39,990 nucleotides of DNA. Origin: a virus. Position numbers and translations under genes: made by a program. How positions within the stretch are numbered: position 1 is the stretch's first letter; every line of letters begins with the position of its first letter. The stretch spans positions 1 through 39,990 of the IMG/VR virus record IMGVR_UViG_3300021962_000249; one strand, given 5' to 3'. Positions 32,825-39,606 of this stretch are shown one piece after another. Below the pieces are notes generated by a model. It did not search any database and had not been told where the DNA came from. It saw only the letters and a program-made list of their open reading frames with translations.

Positions 32825-34630
32825 ATGGCAGCTAGAAAGACATCTGGAAGAAAGCCAAGGAGAGAAAAGACCGAGATGTTGAAAAACATCAAGGATAGTA
32901 TGTCCGTGGAAAAGACACGGCTGGATCCTGAAGAACAAGCAATCTCTAACATCGAAGTTGCAAGCAACATTGCCAAAGTGGCTGTGGTGTTGGAGAATCT
33001 TTCCAATGACCAGACAGATGTTTTGAAAGACATTTTGAAGGCTTTGGAAAACATTCCAGAAAATGTTGGTGAATCAATTGAACAAAGTGAAAAAATATTA
33101 GAAAAACTAGTGAAAGCTATTGTGAAGTTGGAAAAAGATTTAGAAGCTGCTGAAAAGAAAGGAGATAAAGAGAAAGCTGAGGCACTTCGTGGAAGTATTT
33201 CCACACTACGCGGTGAAGCAGATAAAGCCATTCAAGGTGGTGCATTAGCAGCTGGCCCACAAACCATGGGTGAAGTTTTCGCCAATATGTTGGGTGTTTC
33301 ACCCAGAGAACTACGAGGAGCTGGCGGAGGGGTGGGAGGATTCTTCAAGGCATTCGCCGGCGGAATGAAAAATAACACATTAGATGCCTTCACTCCTCGA
33401 TTGAACAAACCACCCACACTAGAAGAAACTTTAGAAAGAGAAAGAAACAGAGGCAAGATTTCTGATACACTAGGTGAAGCCAGAAAAGCTGATGTTGCAG
33501 AAAGAATGAAGCTAGTACCAGAACACCTTCGTGTGAAGGTGGATCCTGAAACTGGAATGCGATATCGTACAGGAACCAAAGGTAACAGAATCAATGAGTT
33601 TGAAGAATCTGGTGCCAAGAATTCTAGATTTGAATTTGGTACACTGGGCGGTCTAGTTGATGAAGAAACAGGTGAAGCCTATGACTACAAGACCAAGGGG
33701 TCTATGAGACCTACCAGAGAGGGCTTCGGGGATGCTGATGGTGTGGATGAAGCCACAGACACCGGTACCCAAGAAATTCTGGATAAGATGGATGATATCA
33801 ATGACACATTACAAGAAGTGGTCAGTGCCATTGAAGGCGTTGAAACTGGGGGCGGTGGAGGTCTAGACATCCCCATCCCCCGCCGCCTCTTCCCCCGAGG
33901 AGGAAAACCTCCTAAAGGAGCTGGCAGCGTAGCAGATGATGTAGCCAAAGCTGGAGCTAGCAGTGTTGATGATGCGGCCAGAGCAGCAGGGAGCGTGTCC
34001 CGTGGTAGCAGATTGTTAGGAGGAGCTGGCAGATTGTTAGGAAGATTGGCAACACCACTAACAATTGCTGCAGGTGCTTATGAAGGCTACACAGGATATC
34101 AACAAGCCAAGGCACTAGAAGAATCAGGTGCCATCACGACAGAAGAAGCCAACAAACAAAAAGGATCTGCCGTAGGTGGTGCTGTAGTAGGAACAGGGGG
34201 AGCGTTGGCAGGAGCTGCAGCTGGCGCCGCCATTGGTTCAGTAGTACCTGTGGTGGGTACTGCTATTGGTGGGTTAGTTGGTGGCTTGGTGGGATATTTT
34301 GGAGGTAAAGCCGCAGGTGAAGTGGCGGGAAGTGCCATCGGAGGAGCAGTTACAAGTGCAGGTACAGCTTCCATGCAACCTGGAGCAAATCCTGCAGCAG
34401 CTGTAGCCACAACACAAACCAGATCCAGAACAGCAGCTGCCTCTGCATTATCCAATGGTGCTGCAGCTTCACCAGCAACTCAACCTATCATCAACAACAT
34501 TGATAATTCCAGCCGAGTGAATGCACCACCCGCCACACAGCAACAACCATCTTCAGTAGTGGTGACAGTTCGGGACACATCCTCCAGTCACATACGTTTC
34601 AATAATAGAAGAATGGCTAGAGTAATGTAA
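32825..34630 (+). CDS. Tail tape measure / hub protein (gp29-type)
   Basis: 601 residues, very near T4 gp29 (about 590), and the gene lies directly behind the chaperone gene. Start ATG 32825 has AGGT 6 nt upstream. Residues ~30-140 are a charged helix region (EKILEKLVKAIVKLEKDLEAAEKKGDKEKAEALRG). The centre contains a glycine-rich linker (GGGGGLDIPIP). Residues ~455-525 are a Gly/Ala zipper (VVGTGGALAGAAAGAAIG, IGGLVGGLVGYFGG), the sort of membrane-active segment found in tape measures. The C-terminus (SHIRFNNRRMARV) is basic. In T4 gp29 sets tail length. I have no direct family motif, so identity is from length, position and composition. Confidence 0.75.
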   Translation: MAARKTSGRKPRREKTEMLKNIKDSMSVEKTRLDPEEQAISNIEVASNIAKVAVVLENLSNDQTDVLKDILKALENIPENVGESIEQSEKILEKLVKAIVKLEKDLEAAEKKGDKEKAEALRGSISTLRGEADKAIQGGALAAGPQTMGEVFANMLGVSPRELRGAGGGVGGFFKAFAGGMKNNTLDAFTPRLNKPPTLEETLERERNRGKISDTLGEARKADVAERMKLVPEHLRVKVDPETGMRYRTGTKGNRINEFEESGAKNSRFEFGTLGGLVDEETGEAYDYKTKGSMRPTREGFGDADGVDEATDTGTQEILDKMDDINDTLQEVVSAIEGVETGGGGGLDIPIPRRLFPRGGKPPKGAGSVADDVAKAGASSVDDAARAAGSVSRGSRLLGGAGRLLGRLATPLTIAAGAYEGYTGYQQAKALEESGAITTEEANKQKGSAVGGAVVGTGGALAGAAAGAAIGSVVPVVGTAIGGLVGGLVGYFGGKAAGEVAGSAIGGAVTSAGTASMQPGANPAAAVATTQTRSRTAAASALSNGAAASPATQPIINNIDNSSRVNAPPATQQQPSSVVVTVRDTSSSHIRFNNRRMARVM

Positions 34631-34655
34631 AAAAGGGGCCTTTTGGGCCCCTTTT
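34631..34655. terminator. Bidirectional intrinsic terminator
   Basis: A 10-bp GC/AT stem (AAAAGGGGCC paired with GGCCCCTTTT) with a 5-nt loop. It sits 1 nt after the tape measure stop and between two convergent genes. The T tracts on both sides allow it to work in both directions. Confidence 0.93.
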
Positions 34656-34675
34656 CTATTTCCTTCTTTGTGATA

Positions 34676-35593
34676 TTAATCCTCAGCCAACTTACTGAAA
34701 TAACTCAAAGTATCATCATCGTCATCATCTGGTACAGATGACTTGGGAGCTGGTGCCTTGGCGGCACGTGGAGCAGGAGCTTCTGCCACAGGCTCGGCCT
34801 CCATCCGACTTTCAGAAATCTTGTCGGCAGTGACAGAGCTAGGACCACCCTTCAACACCAGGTCCAGCTTCCGCTTCAGTTCCTCATAGCTCTTGAAGTT
34901 CTTGGCATCTGTGAATTCTGTCAGAGAATGTTGCTGATTCCAGATGGCCTCAATGGCTGAATCATCCTCAGCAATAGCTGACACAGGCTCGAATTCGGAC
35001 TTGTCATAGTTCCGATATCCTTCCACATTACGAATCTTCAACTTGAAGTTGGCACCCTTCCAGAAATCGAACGGATTAGTAGGATCCTCATCCTCGAACT
35101 GAGGTTGCATCACATCCTTAATCTTGTCGAAAATCTTCTTGCCATACTTGTACAAGAACACCTTGCCCTCGTTCTGAGGATTGGCTGAGTCCTTGATGAC
35201 AAGAATGTTGCTGATGTAAGTGAGCTTACGCTTCTGCTTACGAGCAATCTCCTTGTTGCTTTCCACACCTGAGTTCCATAGCTCATTGTTCAGCTCAGAA
35301 ACAGGGTCAGGTAGGTTCAATGTGGTCAAGCTGTTTTCAATGTACCAGCGACCAGAAGGACCTTGGAATCCATGATTCCAGATGCGAACCCAAGGAAGCT
35401 CTTCTCCCTTGCTAGGCGGCAGAAAGCGAATCACGGCGTAGCCGTTGCCTGCCTTGTCCACTGCCGGGCTCCAGAACCGGTCATCATCACGGCGTTCACC
35501 TGAAGCGGGCTTTGCAATCTTTTCCACCTCTTTCATGAGGCTGTCGAAGTTGCCACGACTCTTGCGTAAATCGGATAGACTACTGAATGACAT
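34676..35593 (-). CDS. 32: Single-stranded DNA-binding protein gp32
   Basis: 305 residues (T4 gp32 is about 301). The core matches gp32: AGNGYAVIRFLPP, WVRIWNHGFQGPSGRWYIENS, KRKLTYISNILVIKDSANPQNEGKVFLYKYGKKIFDKI and FDFWKGANFKLKIRNVEGYRNYDKSEF. The C-terminal tail is acidic (PDDDDDDTLSYFSKL), as used for protein contacts. No cysteine occurs in the protein, so the T4 zinc ligands are absent. It has AAGGAG 8 nt upstream of ATG 35593 and two 12-bp tandem repeats before it. It is last in the operon 33-59-(61 aa)-32. Confidence 0.96.
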   Translation of the reverse strand: MSFSSLSDLRKSRGNFDSLMKEVEKIAKPASGERRDDDRFWSPAVDKAGNGYAVIRFLPPSKGEELPWVRIWNHGFQGPSGRWYIENSLTTLNLPDPVSELNNELWNSGVESNKEIARKQKRKLTYISNILVIKDSANPQNEGKVFLYKYGKKIFDKIKDVMQPQFEDEDPTNPFDFWKGANFKLKIRNVEGYRNYDKSEFEPVSAIAEDDSAIEAIWNQQHSLTEFTDAKNFKSYEELKRKLDLVLKGGPSSVTADKISESRMEAEPVAEAPAPRAAKAPAPKSSVPDDDDDDTLSYFSKLAED

Positions 35594-35613
35594 TGTGTAT
35601 CTCCTTGTATAAC

Positions 35614-35637
35614 GGTGTATGTAACGGTGTATGTAAC
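35614..35637 (-). repeat. Two perfect 12-bp tandem repeats in the gene 32 leader
   Basis: GTTACATACACC occurs twice in tandem (35626-35637 and 35614-35625), followed by a shortened third start (GTTATAC) that runs into AAGGAG. The mRNA here is almost free of G and looks unstructured. By analogy with the autoregulated T4 gene 32, it may be a translational operator. Confidence 0.75.
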
Positions 35638-35658
35638 GTGTGACCTGCCATAATGAAA

Positions 35659-35844
35659 CTACTCCTCATCAAACTCATCATATTGAACAGTTCTGTTCTC
35701 TGAATAATAATCATCCTCATCTTCATCGTCAAGCATGTCATAGATGGCATTCCGATGCTTACCAAACTTGTCCTTGTCTATTTTCTTGGGACGTTTGAAA
35801 TCACGATAATCATCTTCATAATCCCAATCTCGCTGTTTACTCAT
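35659..35844 (-). CDS. Small acidic protein, unknown function
   Basis: 61 residues. The first half is basic/aromatic (QRDWDYEDDYRDFKRPKKIDKDKF) and the end is strongly acidic (LDDEDEDDYYSENRTVQYDEFDEE). The ATG at 35844 has AAGG upstream and overlaps the end of gene 59 by 8 bp. The next gene is 32, 65 nt further on. I do not recognise the family. A DNA-mimic or protein-binding role is a guess from composition. Confidence 0.7.
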   Translation of the reverse strand: MSKQRDWDYEDDYRDFKRPKKIDKDKFGKHRNAIYDMLDDEDEDDYYSENRTVQYDEFDEE

Positions 35845-36418
35845 AGAAAGCCTTGTGTGTAATCATTGAAAATTTATCCTTCTCCACTTTGATGAAAGGT
35901 GAGTACTTGTGTATGGTTCGTGAAATGGAATTCCAAACTGGATCCAACACCAGCTGTTCATCCACCTCTGTAGTAAATCTATACAATTTATTTAGAATTA
36001 CAAGTGTTTCCAACCGACATCTTTTACCACAATACTCCTTCAGAATCACGGGGTGTCCTTGAGAACAATCCCAGGCATCTTCCAGTTTTGTGACTTGAAA
36101 CACCAGATTCTTGATGTCTTGTGTGTAGGTGTAGGTGAGACTTTCTTGTACCCGTTTCCATTCCGTGTAGATTTCCGGACCAGTGTTCTCGAAAATACCC
36201 CACTCATTACCATTCAGGAAGTTGGCCACCAGATAGTTGATGAACTCATCTTGATTGTAATTGTACTGCTTCATCAGCACTTCCAACTTCTTTTTGAAAC
36301 TGGCCTTCACACCTGCCTTGGGTCGTCGTGGAGCAATCCCACTTCGGATATCATAGTTGTCAGTTGTGAAGTGGAGCCTCAAAGAAGTGTAAATCTTATA
36401 GGCGTCAGAAACATTCAT
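35837..36418 (-). CDS. 59: Replicative helicase loader gp59
   Basis: 193 residues (T4 gp59 is about 217). The N-terminal segment VSDAYKIYTSLRLHFTTDNYDI..G, the middle (INYLVANFLNGNEWGIF, EIYTEWKRVQESLTYTYTQDIKNLVFQV) and the end (CGKRCRLETLVILNKLYRF, DPVWNSISRTIHKYSPFI) match the all-helical gp59 architecture. It loads the gp41 helicase onto gp32-coated forks. The gene lies between 33 and 32, as in T4. The start overlaps the gene 33 stop as ATGA. Confidence 0.92.
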   Translation of the reverse strand: MNVSDAYKIYTSLRLHFTTDNYDIRSGIAPRRPKAGVKASFKKKLEVLMKQYNYNQDEFINYLVANFLNGNEWGIFENTGPEIYTEWKRVQESLTYTYTQDIKNLVFQVTKLEDAWDCSQGHPVILKEYCGKRCRLETLVILNKLYRFTTEVDEQLVLDPVWNSISRTIHKYSPFIKVEKDKFSMITHKAFYE

Positions 36419-36684
36419 ACAGGTAGTTTGGCAGTCTTTTTCAGCAGGTTCATTTCCTCAGCTTCTGCTTGTATCTTGGCTTTCAAGGAGCTGGTAATCA
36501 TGGTGGCCACCGCCACGGGTTCTATGCCTTTCATTTCACAATAGTCCAATAGAGCTTCAAAACATCCAATTCTACGCTTGATGGCTTCTTTTTCAATGTG
36601 TATAGAGAAGTCAGTGGAATTGGTGAACTCACGGGTGATGAGATATTCCACTGTGAGTAGCTTCGGGTCCTGTTCATCAGTCAT
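36415..36684 (-). CDS. 33: Late transcription co-activator gp33
   Basis: 89 residues (T4 gp33 is about 112). DSSF-like charged helices (FSIHIEKEAIKRRIGCFEALLDYCEMKGIEP) and a terminal helix (LKAKIQAEAEEMNLLKKTAKLPV) are the pattern I know from gp33 of marine T4-like phages. T4 gp33 links the gp45 clamp to RNA polymerase so that gp55-directed late promoters can fire. The window contains many such promoters. Start and stop overlap both neighbours as ATGA. Order 33-59-32 is that of T4. Confidence 0.85.
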   Translation of the reverse strand: MTDEQDPKLLTVEYLITREFTNSTDFSIHIEKEAIKRRIGCFEALLDYCEMKGIEPVAVATMITSSLKAKIQAEAEEMNLLKKTAKLPV

Positions 36685-37166
36685 GTTTTAGGCTCATAGA
36701 AAATGTGACCCCCGATACGCACTACAGGTCTGGCAAAAGTCCAGTTGGGTGTCACCTTGGTGTTATGAAAATATAGTGCATTCTCTAAGCTAATAACGCT
36801 TGTGTTATTTGTCAACACCGCAACAGCAATTTCTTTCGCCTGTTCATAGATTCGGGTGTTGAATCGCGCCTTGGGTCCGCAAGTCCAAGAGAATTGACAA
36901 CCTCGAGAATTTCTCTGGTACACCACACCACACACCGTCTTGGGAAATTCTGGGTGCCGGACACGATTCATGGTCACCACAGCCACGGCCAATTTTCCTA
37001 GATATGGCTCAGCAGGTGCTTCGTAGTAGATGTTTTTTGCCAGACATTCCACATCTTTGGTGTTCAACACCACAGGGACAGCAGGTGTTCTTAGCAAAGG
37101 TTTGTTGGTGTGAAATAGTGGTGCTGTGAACAACAATACTATGGGAAGAACTAGAATTTTTTTCAT
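36681..37166 (-). CDS. SleB/CwlJ-type cell wall hydrolase with signal peptide
   Basis: 161 residues from ATG 37166, which has a strong AGGAGG 5 nt upstream; an in-frame ATG at 37181 overlaps that site and is disfavoured. The first ~20 residues (MKKILVLPIVLLFTAPLFHT) are a signal or anchor peptide. The domain (DVECLAKNIYYEAPAEPYLGKLAVAVVTMNRV, then VCGVVYQ, then CQFSW, then ALYFHN) is Hydrolase_2 (SleB), whose catalytic glutamate is in IYYEA. By family it is a lytic transglycosylase or amidase acting on peptidoglycan. The likely role is endolysin or periplasmic wall processing. The stop overlaps gene 33 as ATGA. Confidence 0.9.
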   Translation of the reverse strand: MKKILVLPIVLLFTAPLFHTNKPLLRTPAVPVVLNTKDVECLAKNIYYEAPAEPYLGKLAVAVVTMNRVRHPEFPKTVCGVVYQRNSRGCQFSWTCGPKARFNTRIYEQAKEIAVAVLTNNTSVISLENALYFHNTKVTPNWTFARPVVRIGGHIFYEPKT

Positions 37167-37184
37167 AATACCTCCTGTCATAGT

Positions 37185-37213
37185 ACATTAACACAACACC
37201 ACTCACTTGTCAA
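37185..37213 (-). promoter_or_regulatory. Sigma70-like promoter upstream of the SleB-33-59-32 operon
   Basis: TTGACA (37208-37213) is separated by 17 nt from TAATGT (37185-37190) on the minus strand, so the -35 is perfect and the -10 is weak. The -35 sits in a perfect palindrome, CACTTGTCAAGTG (37204-37216). Confidence 0.55.
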
Positions 37214-37216
37214 GTG
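37204..37216. promoter_or_regulatory. Palindrome CACTTGTCAAGTG over the -35 box
   Basis: Six-base inverted arms with one central base. It is too short for a good terminator and overlaps the -35 box, so an operator is possible. Confidence 0.4.
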
Positions 37217-38722
37217 TTAGAAACCAGTACAGCTACTTCCTCCGCAACCACAAGTACCTTCCTTGAACTGTTCGCTACACTCTGGAGGACAGAACTGCGT
37301 ACATGCATCCAAACGTACAATCACAGTACCATCACTTTGCTTGCTGTAATACACTTCAGGTTGTGTCATGTCCACTTCATCCTCTGACACATCATAGACA
37401 CCAAACTTCAACACCATGAGATACAACTGTTCATTATCAGAATTCAATGCTTCCATGAATTGACGATACTTACCCACTTGCAAATCTGCTGGGGGAGTCA
37501 CAGTCAACTCGGTGCCATCATATGTCACCCAAGGAAGTTGATTTCTATAGTGAGTACCAAACAACACATCATCAATGCTCACTGCCACACCAGGTGCTGC
37601 AATTTGCACTGGGATGGTGATGGAGGTGCCACGCTTCACAGGGATGTAGGTGTTGGCAGGGTCAGGTGAAAGAAACAGATTGTCATGTGAGATGGCTTGT
37701 ACCAACAGATTAGGTGTGGTGCCATAGATGGTTTCATTTCTGAACAATCTGTCTGCCAAACCAGCAGACAAGAAATTGTTTTGAATTTGTGATGCTGTTT
37801 GTCCAGGGGAGTTATGAATGTACTGACACACTAGAGCGCTAGTTATGGCAGCAGCATATGATGTTCCTGAGCCTGAGGTGATGGTGCCATCCAAGGCTGC
37901 AATTTCCACATCAATACCAGGAGCAGTGATGTCCACTTCAGGACCCCAGTTGCTACCAGTACCAGGACCCCAACCAATCACACGGTCATAGGCATCAGAA
38001 GCTGCAACACCAATCACAGTATCTAAACCGACAGGTGAAAAGTTGTCAGCTGCCTCCACTGTGTTACCTGCAGAAGCCACAACAACTAGACCTGACAGTT
38101 GTAATTCACGAATCTTTTCATCTAGAATTTGACTCTTAGCCACGTGCCATGAACAATTCACAACCTTCACATCATCAGGTGTTTCCAAATGGTCAGTCTT
38201 TACAGCATTGAAAGCAGCCAAGAGTTGGCTGATAGGAATGGCTACACCTGATTGAATTTTCACATTCTTAATTGTGGCATCTCTGGCAGCACCTAATTGA
38301 CCACCTACAATCAAACTGGCGATGGCAGTACCGTGGCCAATAGTGTCATTGAATGTTTCATCGTATGAATGCAAGTTCAGAATGTTTCTGCCATGCAGTT
38401 CTGGGTGTGTGATATCAATACCAGAATCTAGGACATACACCACAACACCAGCACCTTCATTCTTAGGTGTGTACACTGTGCGCATTGGCAAATCGGTGCT
38501 GTTCACACGATTTCTTTGCCAGGCACTCAACGTGGCGGTGACAGATGTATCCTCTTCTGTCAGGGTGACTTGTGAAAACTGTGAGAAATCTACAGAATCC
38601 GAAGTGGTCACATTCATGACATTCAATGATTCATAGATTGCATTCACTGTGATGCCAGCTGCTTCCAACTCTGTTTGCAATGCTGCTGCATCACCAGTAT
38701 AAACTAGATTGTAAAGGGCCAT
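37217..38722 (-). CDS. Subtilisin-like (S8) serine protease with Cys-rich tail
   Basis: 501 residues. Catalytic triad by motif: D99 in VYVLDSGID, H130 in GHGTAIASL and S288 in GTSYAAAITSALV, with the oxyanion N220 in VASAGN. The N-terminal ~85 residues (LYNLVYTGDAAALQTELEAAGI) look like an I9-type propeptide. There is no signal peptide, so it works in the cell or virion. After the catalytic domain comes a beta domain and a six-cysteine tail (CPPEC, CGCGG, C). Start ATG 38722 has AGGAG, and a late promoter lies 33 nt upstream, pointing to a late, perhaps virion or maturation, protease. T4's own prohead protease gp21 is an unrelated family. Confidence 0.9.
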   Translation of the reverse strand: MALYNLVYTGDAAALQTELEAAGITVNAIYESLNVMNVTTSDSVDFSQFSQVTLTEEDTSVTATLSAWQRNRVNSTDLPMRTVYTPKNEGAGVVVYVLDSGIDITHPELHGRNILNLHSYDETFNDTIGHGTAIASLIVGGQLGAARDATIKNVKIQSGVAIPISQLLAAFNAVKTDHLETPDDVKVVNCSWHVAKSQILDEKIRELQLSGLVVVASAGNTVEAADNFSPVGLDTVIGVAASDAYDRVIGWGPGTGSNWGPEVDITAPGIDVEIAALDGTITSGSGTSYAAAITSALVCQYIHNSPGQTASQIQNNFLSAGLADRLFRNETIYGTTPNLLVQAISHDNLFLSPDPANTYIPVKRGTSITIPVQIAAPGVAVSIDDVLFGTHYRNQLPWVTYDGTELTVTPPADLQVGKYRQFMEALNSDNEQLYLMVLKFGVYDVSEDEVDMTQPEVYYSKQSDGTVIVRLDACTQFCPPECSEQFKEGTCGCGGSSCTGF

Positions 38723-38755
38723 AATTTCTCCTGAAAGTGGAACGATGTTTAGATA

Positions 38756-38763
38756 TATTTATG
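38756..38763 (-). promoter_or_regulatory. Late-promoter-like CATAAATA
   Basis: Seven of eight matches, 33 nt before the protease ATG at 38722. It overlaps the stop codon of the QueC-like gene. Confidence 0.6.
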
Positions 38764-39325
38764 TAGGTTGCATTGCCCAGTTTCTTTCCATACAGAAAAA
38801 ACATCCCCCACAGGGAGTGATTTCATCAGAAACTATCGGTCTTCCACAAGAAAATGTCAGATTCCATAAATCCAAGATGGTTTCTTTCTGATAGATGTGA
38901 TATATTTCAGGTTTGAACATCTCTATGAAAGGTCGAAGATGTTGTTTACTGTAGGCAGGCCCACGTACCGGAGGTGTATCATGAGGTATAATCACGGTAG
39001 GTGTAAACACATTGTCTGGAACTTTGTTACATCCAGAAAATACATATCCTGGAAATGTATGAAGAATGGTTTCCACAGCTAACCTGATATAAGTTTTACC
39101 CCATTGATTTATAGGTATTTGTTTTTGAAAATGGGAATTCAACCATTCATGAGTTTGAATCATGAAGGGTTGTTGATGTGGGAACAAACGGTTTTTCATA
39201 TAATGAAGAATCACAGGTGTTTCTGGGTACTGTTTCAGTAGCAGATAGGTTAATAAAGTGCTATCAGCTCCACCAGAAAACAAAATATTGATGTGGGTAC
39301 AATCTTCAGGGATGTCAATTTTCAT
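38759..39325 (-). CDS. PP-loop ATPase, QueC-like (7-cyano-7-deazaguanine synthase type)
   Basis: 188 residues from ATG 39325. A start at 39376 is in frame, but that region belongs to the tmRNA, so I prefer the shorter form, which lacks a good Shine-Dalgarno. The P-loop is NILFSGGADSTLLTYLLLK (residues ~13-31). The C-terminus has SCGRP, PCGGC and FFC, a four-cysteine zinc site as in QueC (C...C..C..C), followed by MERNWAM. QueC makes preQ0, the precursor of queuosine and of deazaguanine DNA marks. No queD, queE or transglycosylase partner is in the window. A different member of the PP-loop superfamily cannot be excluded. Confidence 0.75.
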   Translation of the reverse strand: MKIDIPEDCTHINILFSGGADSTLLTYLLLKQYPETPVILHYMKNRLFPHQQPFMIQTHEWLNSHFQKQIPINQWGKTYIRLAVETILHTFPGYVFSGCNKVPDNVFTPTVIIPHDTPPVRGPAYSKQHLRPFIEMFKPEIYHIYQKETILDLWNLTFSCGRPIVSDEITPCGGCFFCMERNWAMQPT

Positions 39326-39338
39326 AGAAAAATTTGGT

Positions 39339-39365
39339 GGGGTTTTCTGTTCCCAGGGAAACCCC
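39339..39365 (-). terminator. Hairpin after the tmRNA tag region
   Basis: A 7-bp stem (GGGGTTT paired with AAACCCC) with a 13-nt loop, followed 6 nt later by five T residues. It may be a weak terminator or a 3' structure of the tmRNA coding piece. It lies 13 nt before the QueC-like start. Confidence 0.45.
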
Positions 39366-39385
39366 GAACCCGGCATGCCACCTAA

Positions 39386-39436
39386 TTAGGCAGCTAATGC
39401 AAGAGGCGTATTATATGTGCCTGTTAATGTTTTTGC
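39386..39436 (-). other. tmRNA proteolysis-tag reading frame
   Basis: Resume codon GCA, 16 codons, then TAA. The product ends in ALAA, the C-terminal signal recognised by ClpXP-type proteases. In the gene order this lies in the second (coding) piece. Confidence 0.85.
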
Positions 39437-39598
39437 TCTGCTTACGGCAGTCGCCTATCGGGTAGCTCTCGCATCTAGTCCTTAACCTGTCGAAACCAGT
39501 CATCCCCGAAATATTTGCTACTGAATGGAGATGGAGGGAATCGAACCCTCGTCCAAGCTATGTTTCAAGTTGAGCAATCTACTACCATCCTACAGAAT

Positions 39599-39606
39599 TA
39601 TTTATC
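39599..39606 (-). promoter_or_regulatory. Late-promoter-like GATAAATA before the tmRNA gene
   Basis: Seven of eight matches to the late octamer. It overlaps the end of the TonB-receptor-like gene and lies about 10 nt before the likely 5' end of the acceptor piece. Confidence 0.5.

Larger units (their letters stand above)
39339..39592 (-). ncRNA. ssrA: tmRNA (ssrA), circularly permuted two-piece form
   Basis: Reading the minus strand, the 3' half comes first: TTGGAC, the T arm (39534-39550, GAGGG-TTCGATT-CCCTC) and acceptor end CATCTCC plus discriminator A (39526), with no encoded CCA. An 18-nt spacer (39508-39525) follows. Then comes the 5' half, starting GGGGATG at 39507 and continuing ACTGGTTTCGACAGG. 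GGGGATG pairs with CATCTCC over 7 bp, with a G.U as the third pair, the alanine identity element. CAGGTT (39484-39489) pairs with AACTTG (39566-39571) as helix 2. The tag frame starts at GCA 39436 and reads AKTLTGTYNTPLALAA, stop TAA 39386-39388, with a hairpin at 39377-39394. Outer limits are approximate. Confidence 0.88.

Noticed and set aside
39326-39376. Earlier start for the QueC-like gene at 39376
   Set aside because: That segment is hairpin and tag-proximal sequence of the tmRNA; the added residues do not resemble the PP-loop family.
39526-39575. Ordinary tRNA gene
   Set aside because: Only a T arm and acceptor 3' strand are present; there is no anticodon arm, and the 5' strand lies downstream, which is the tmRNA permutation.
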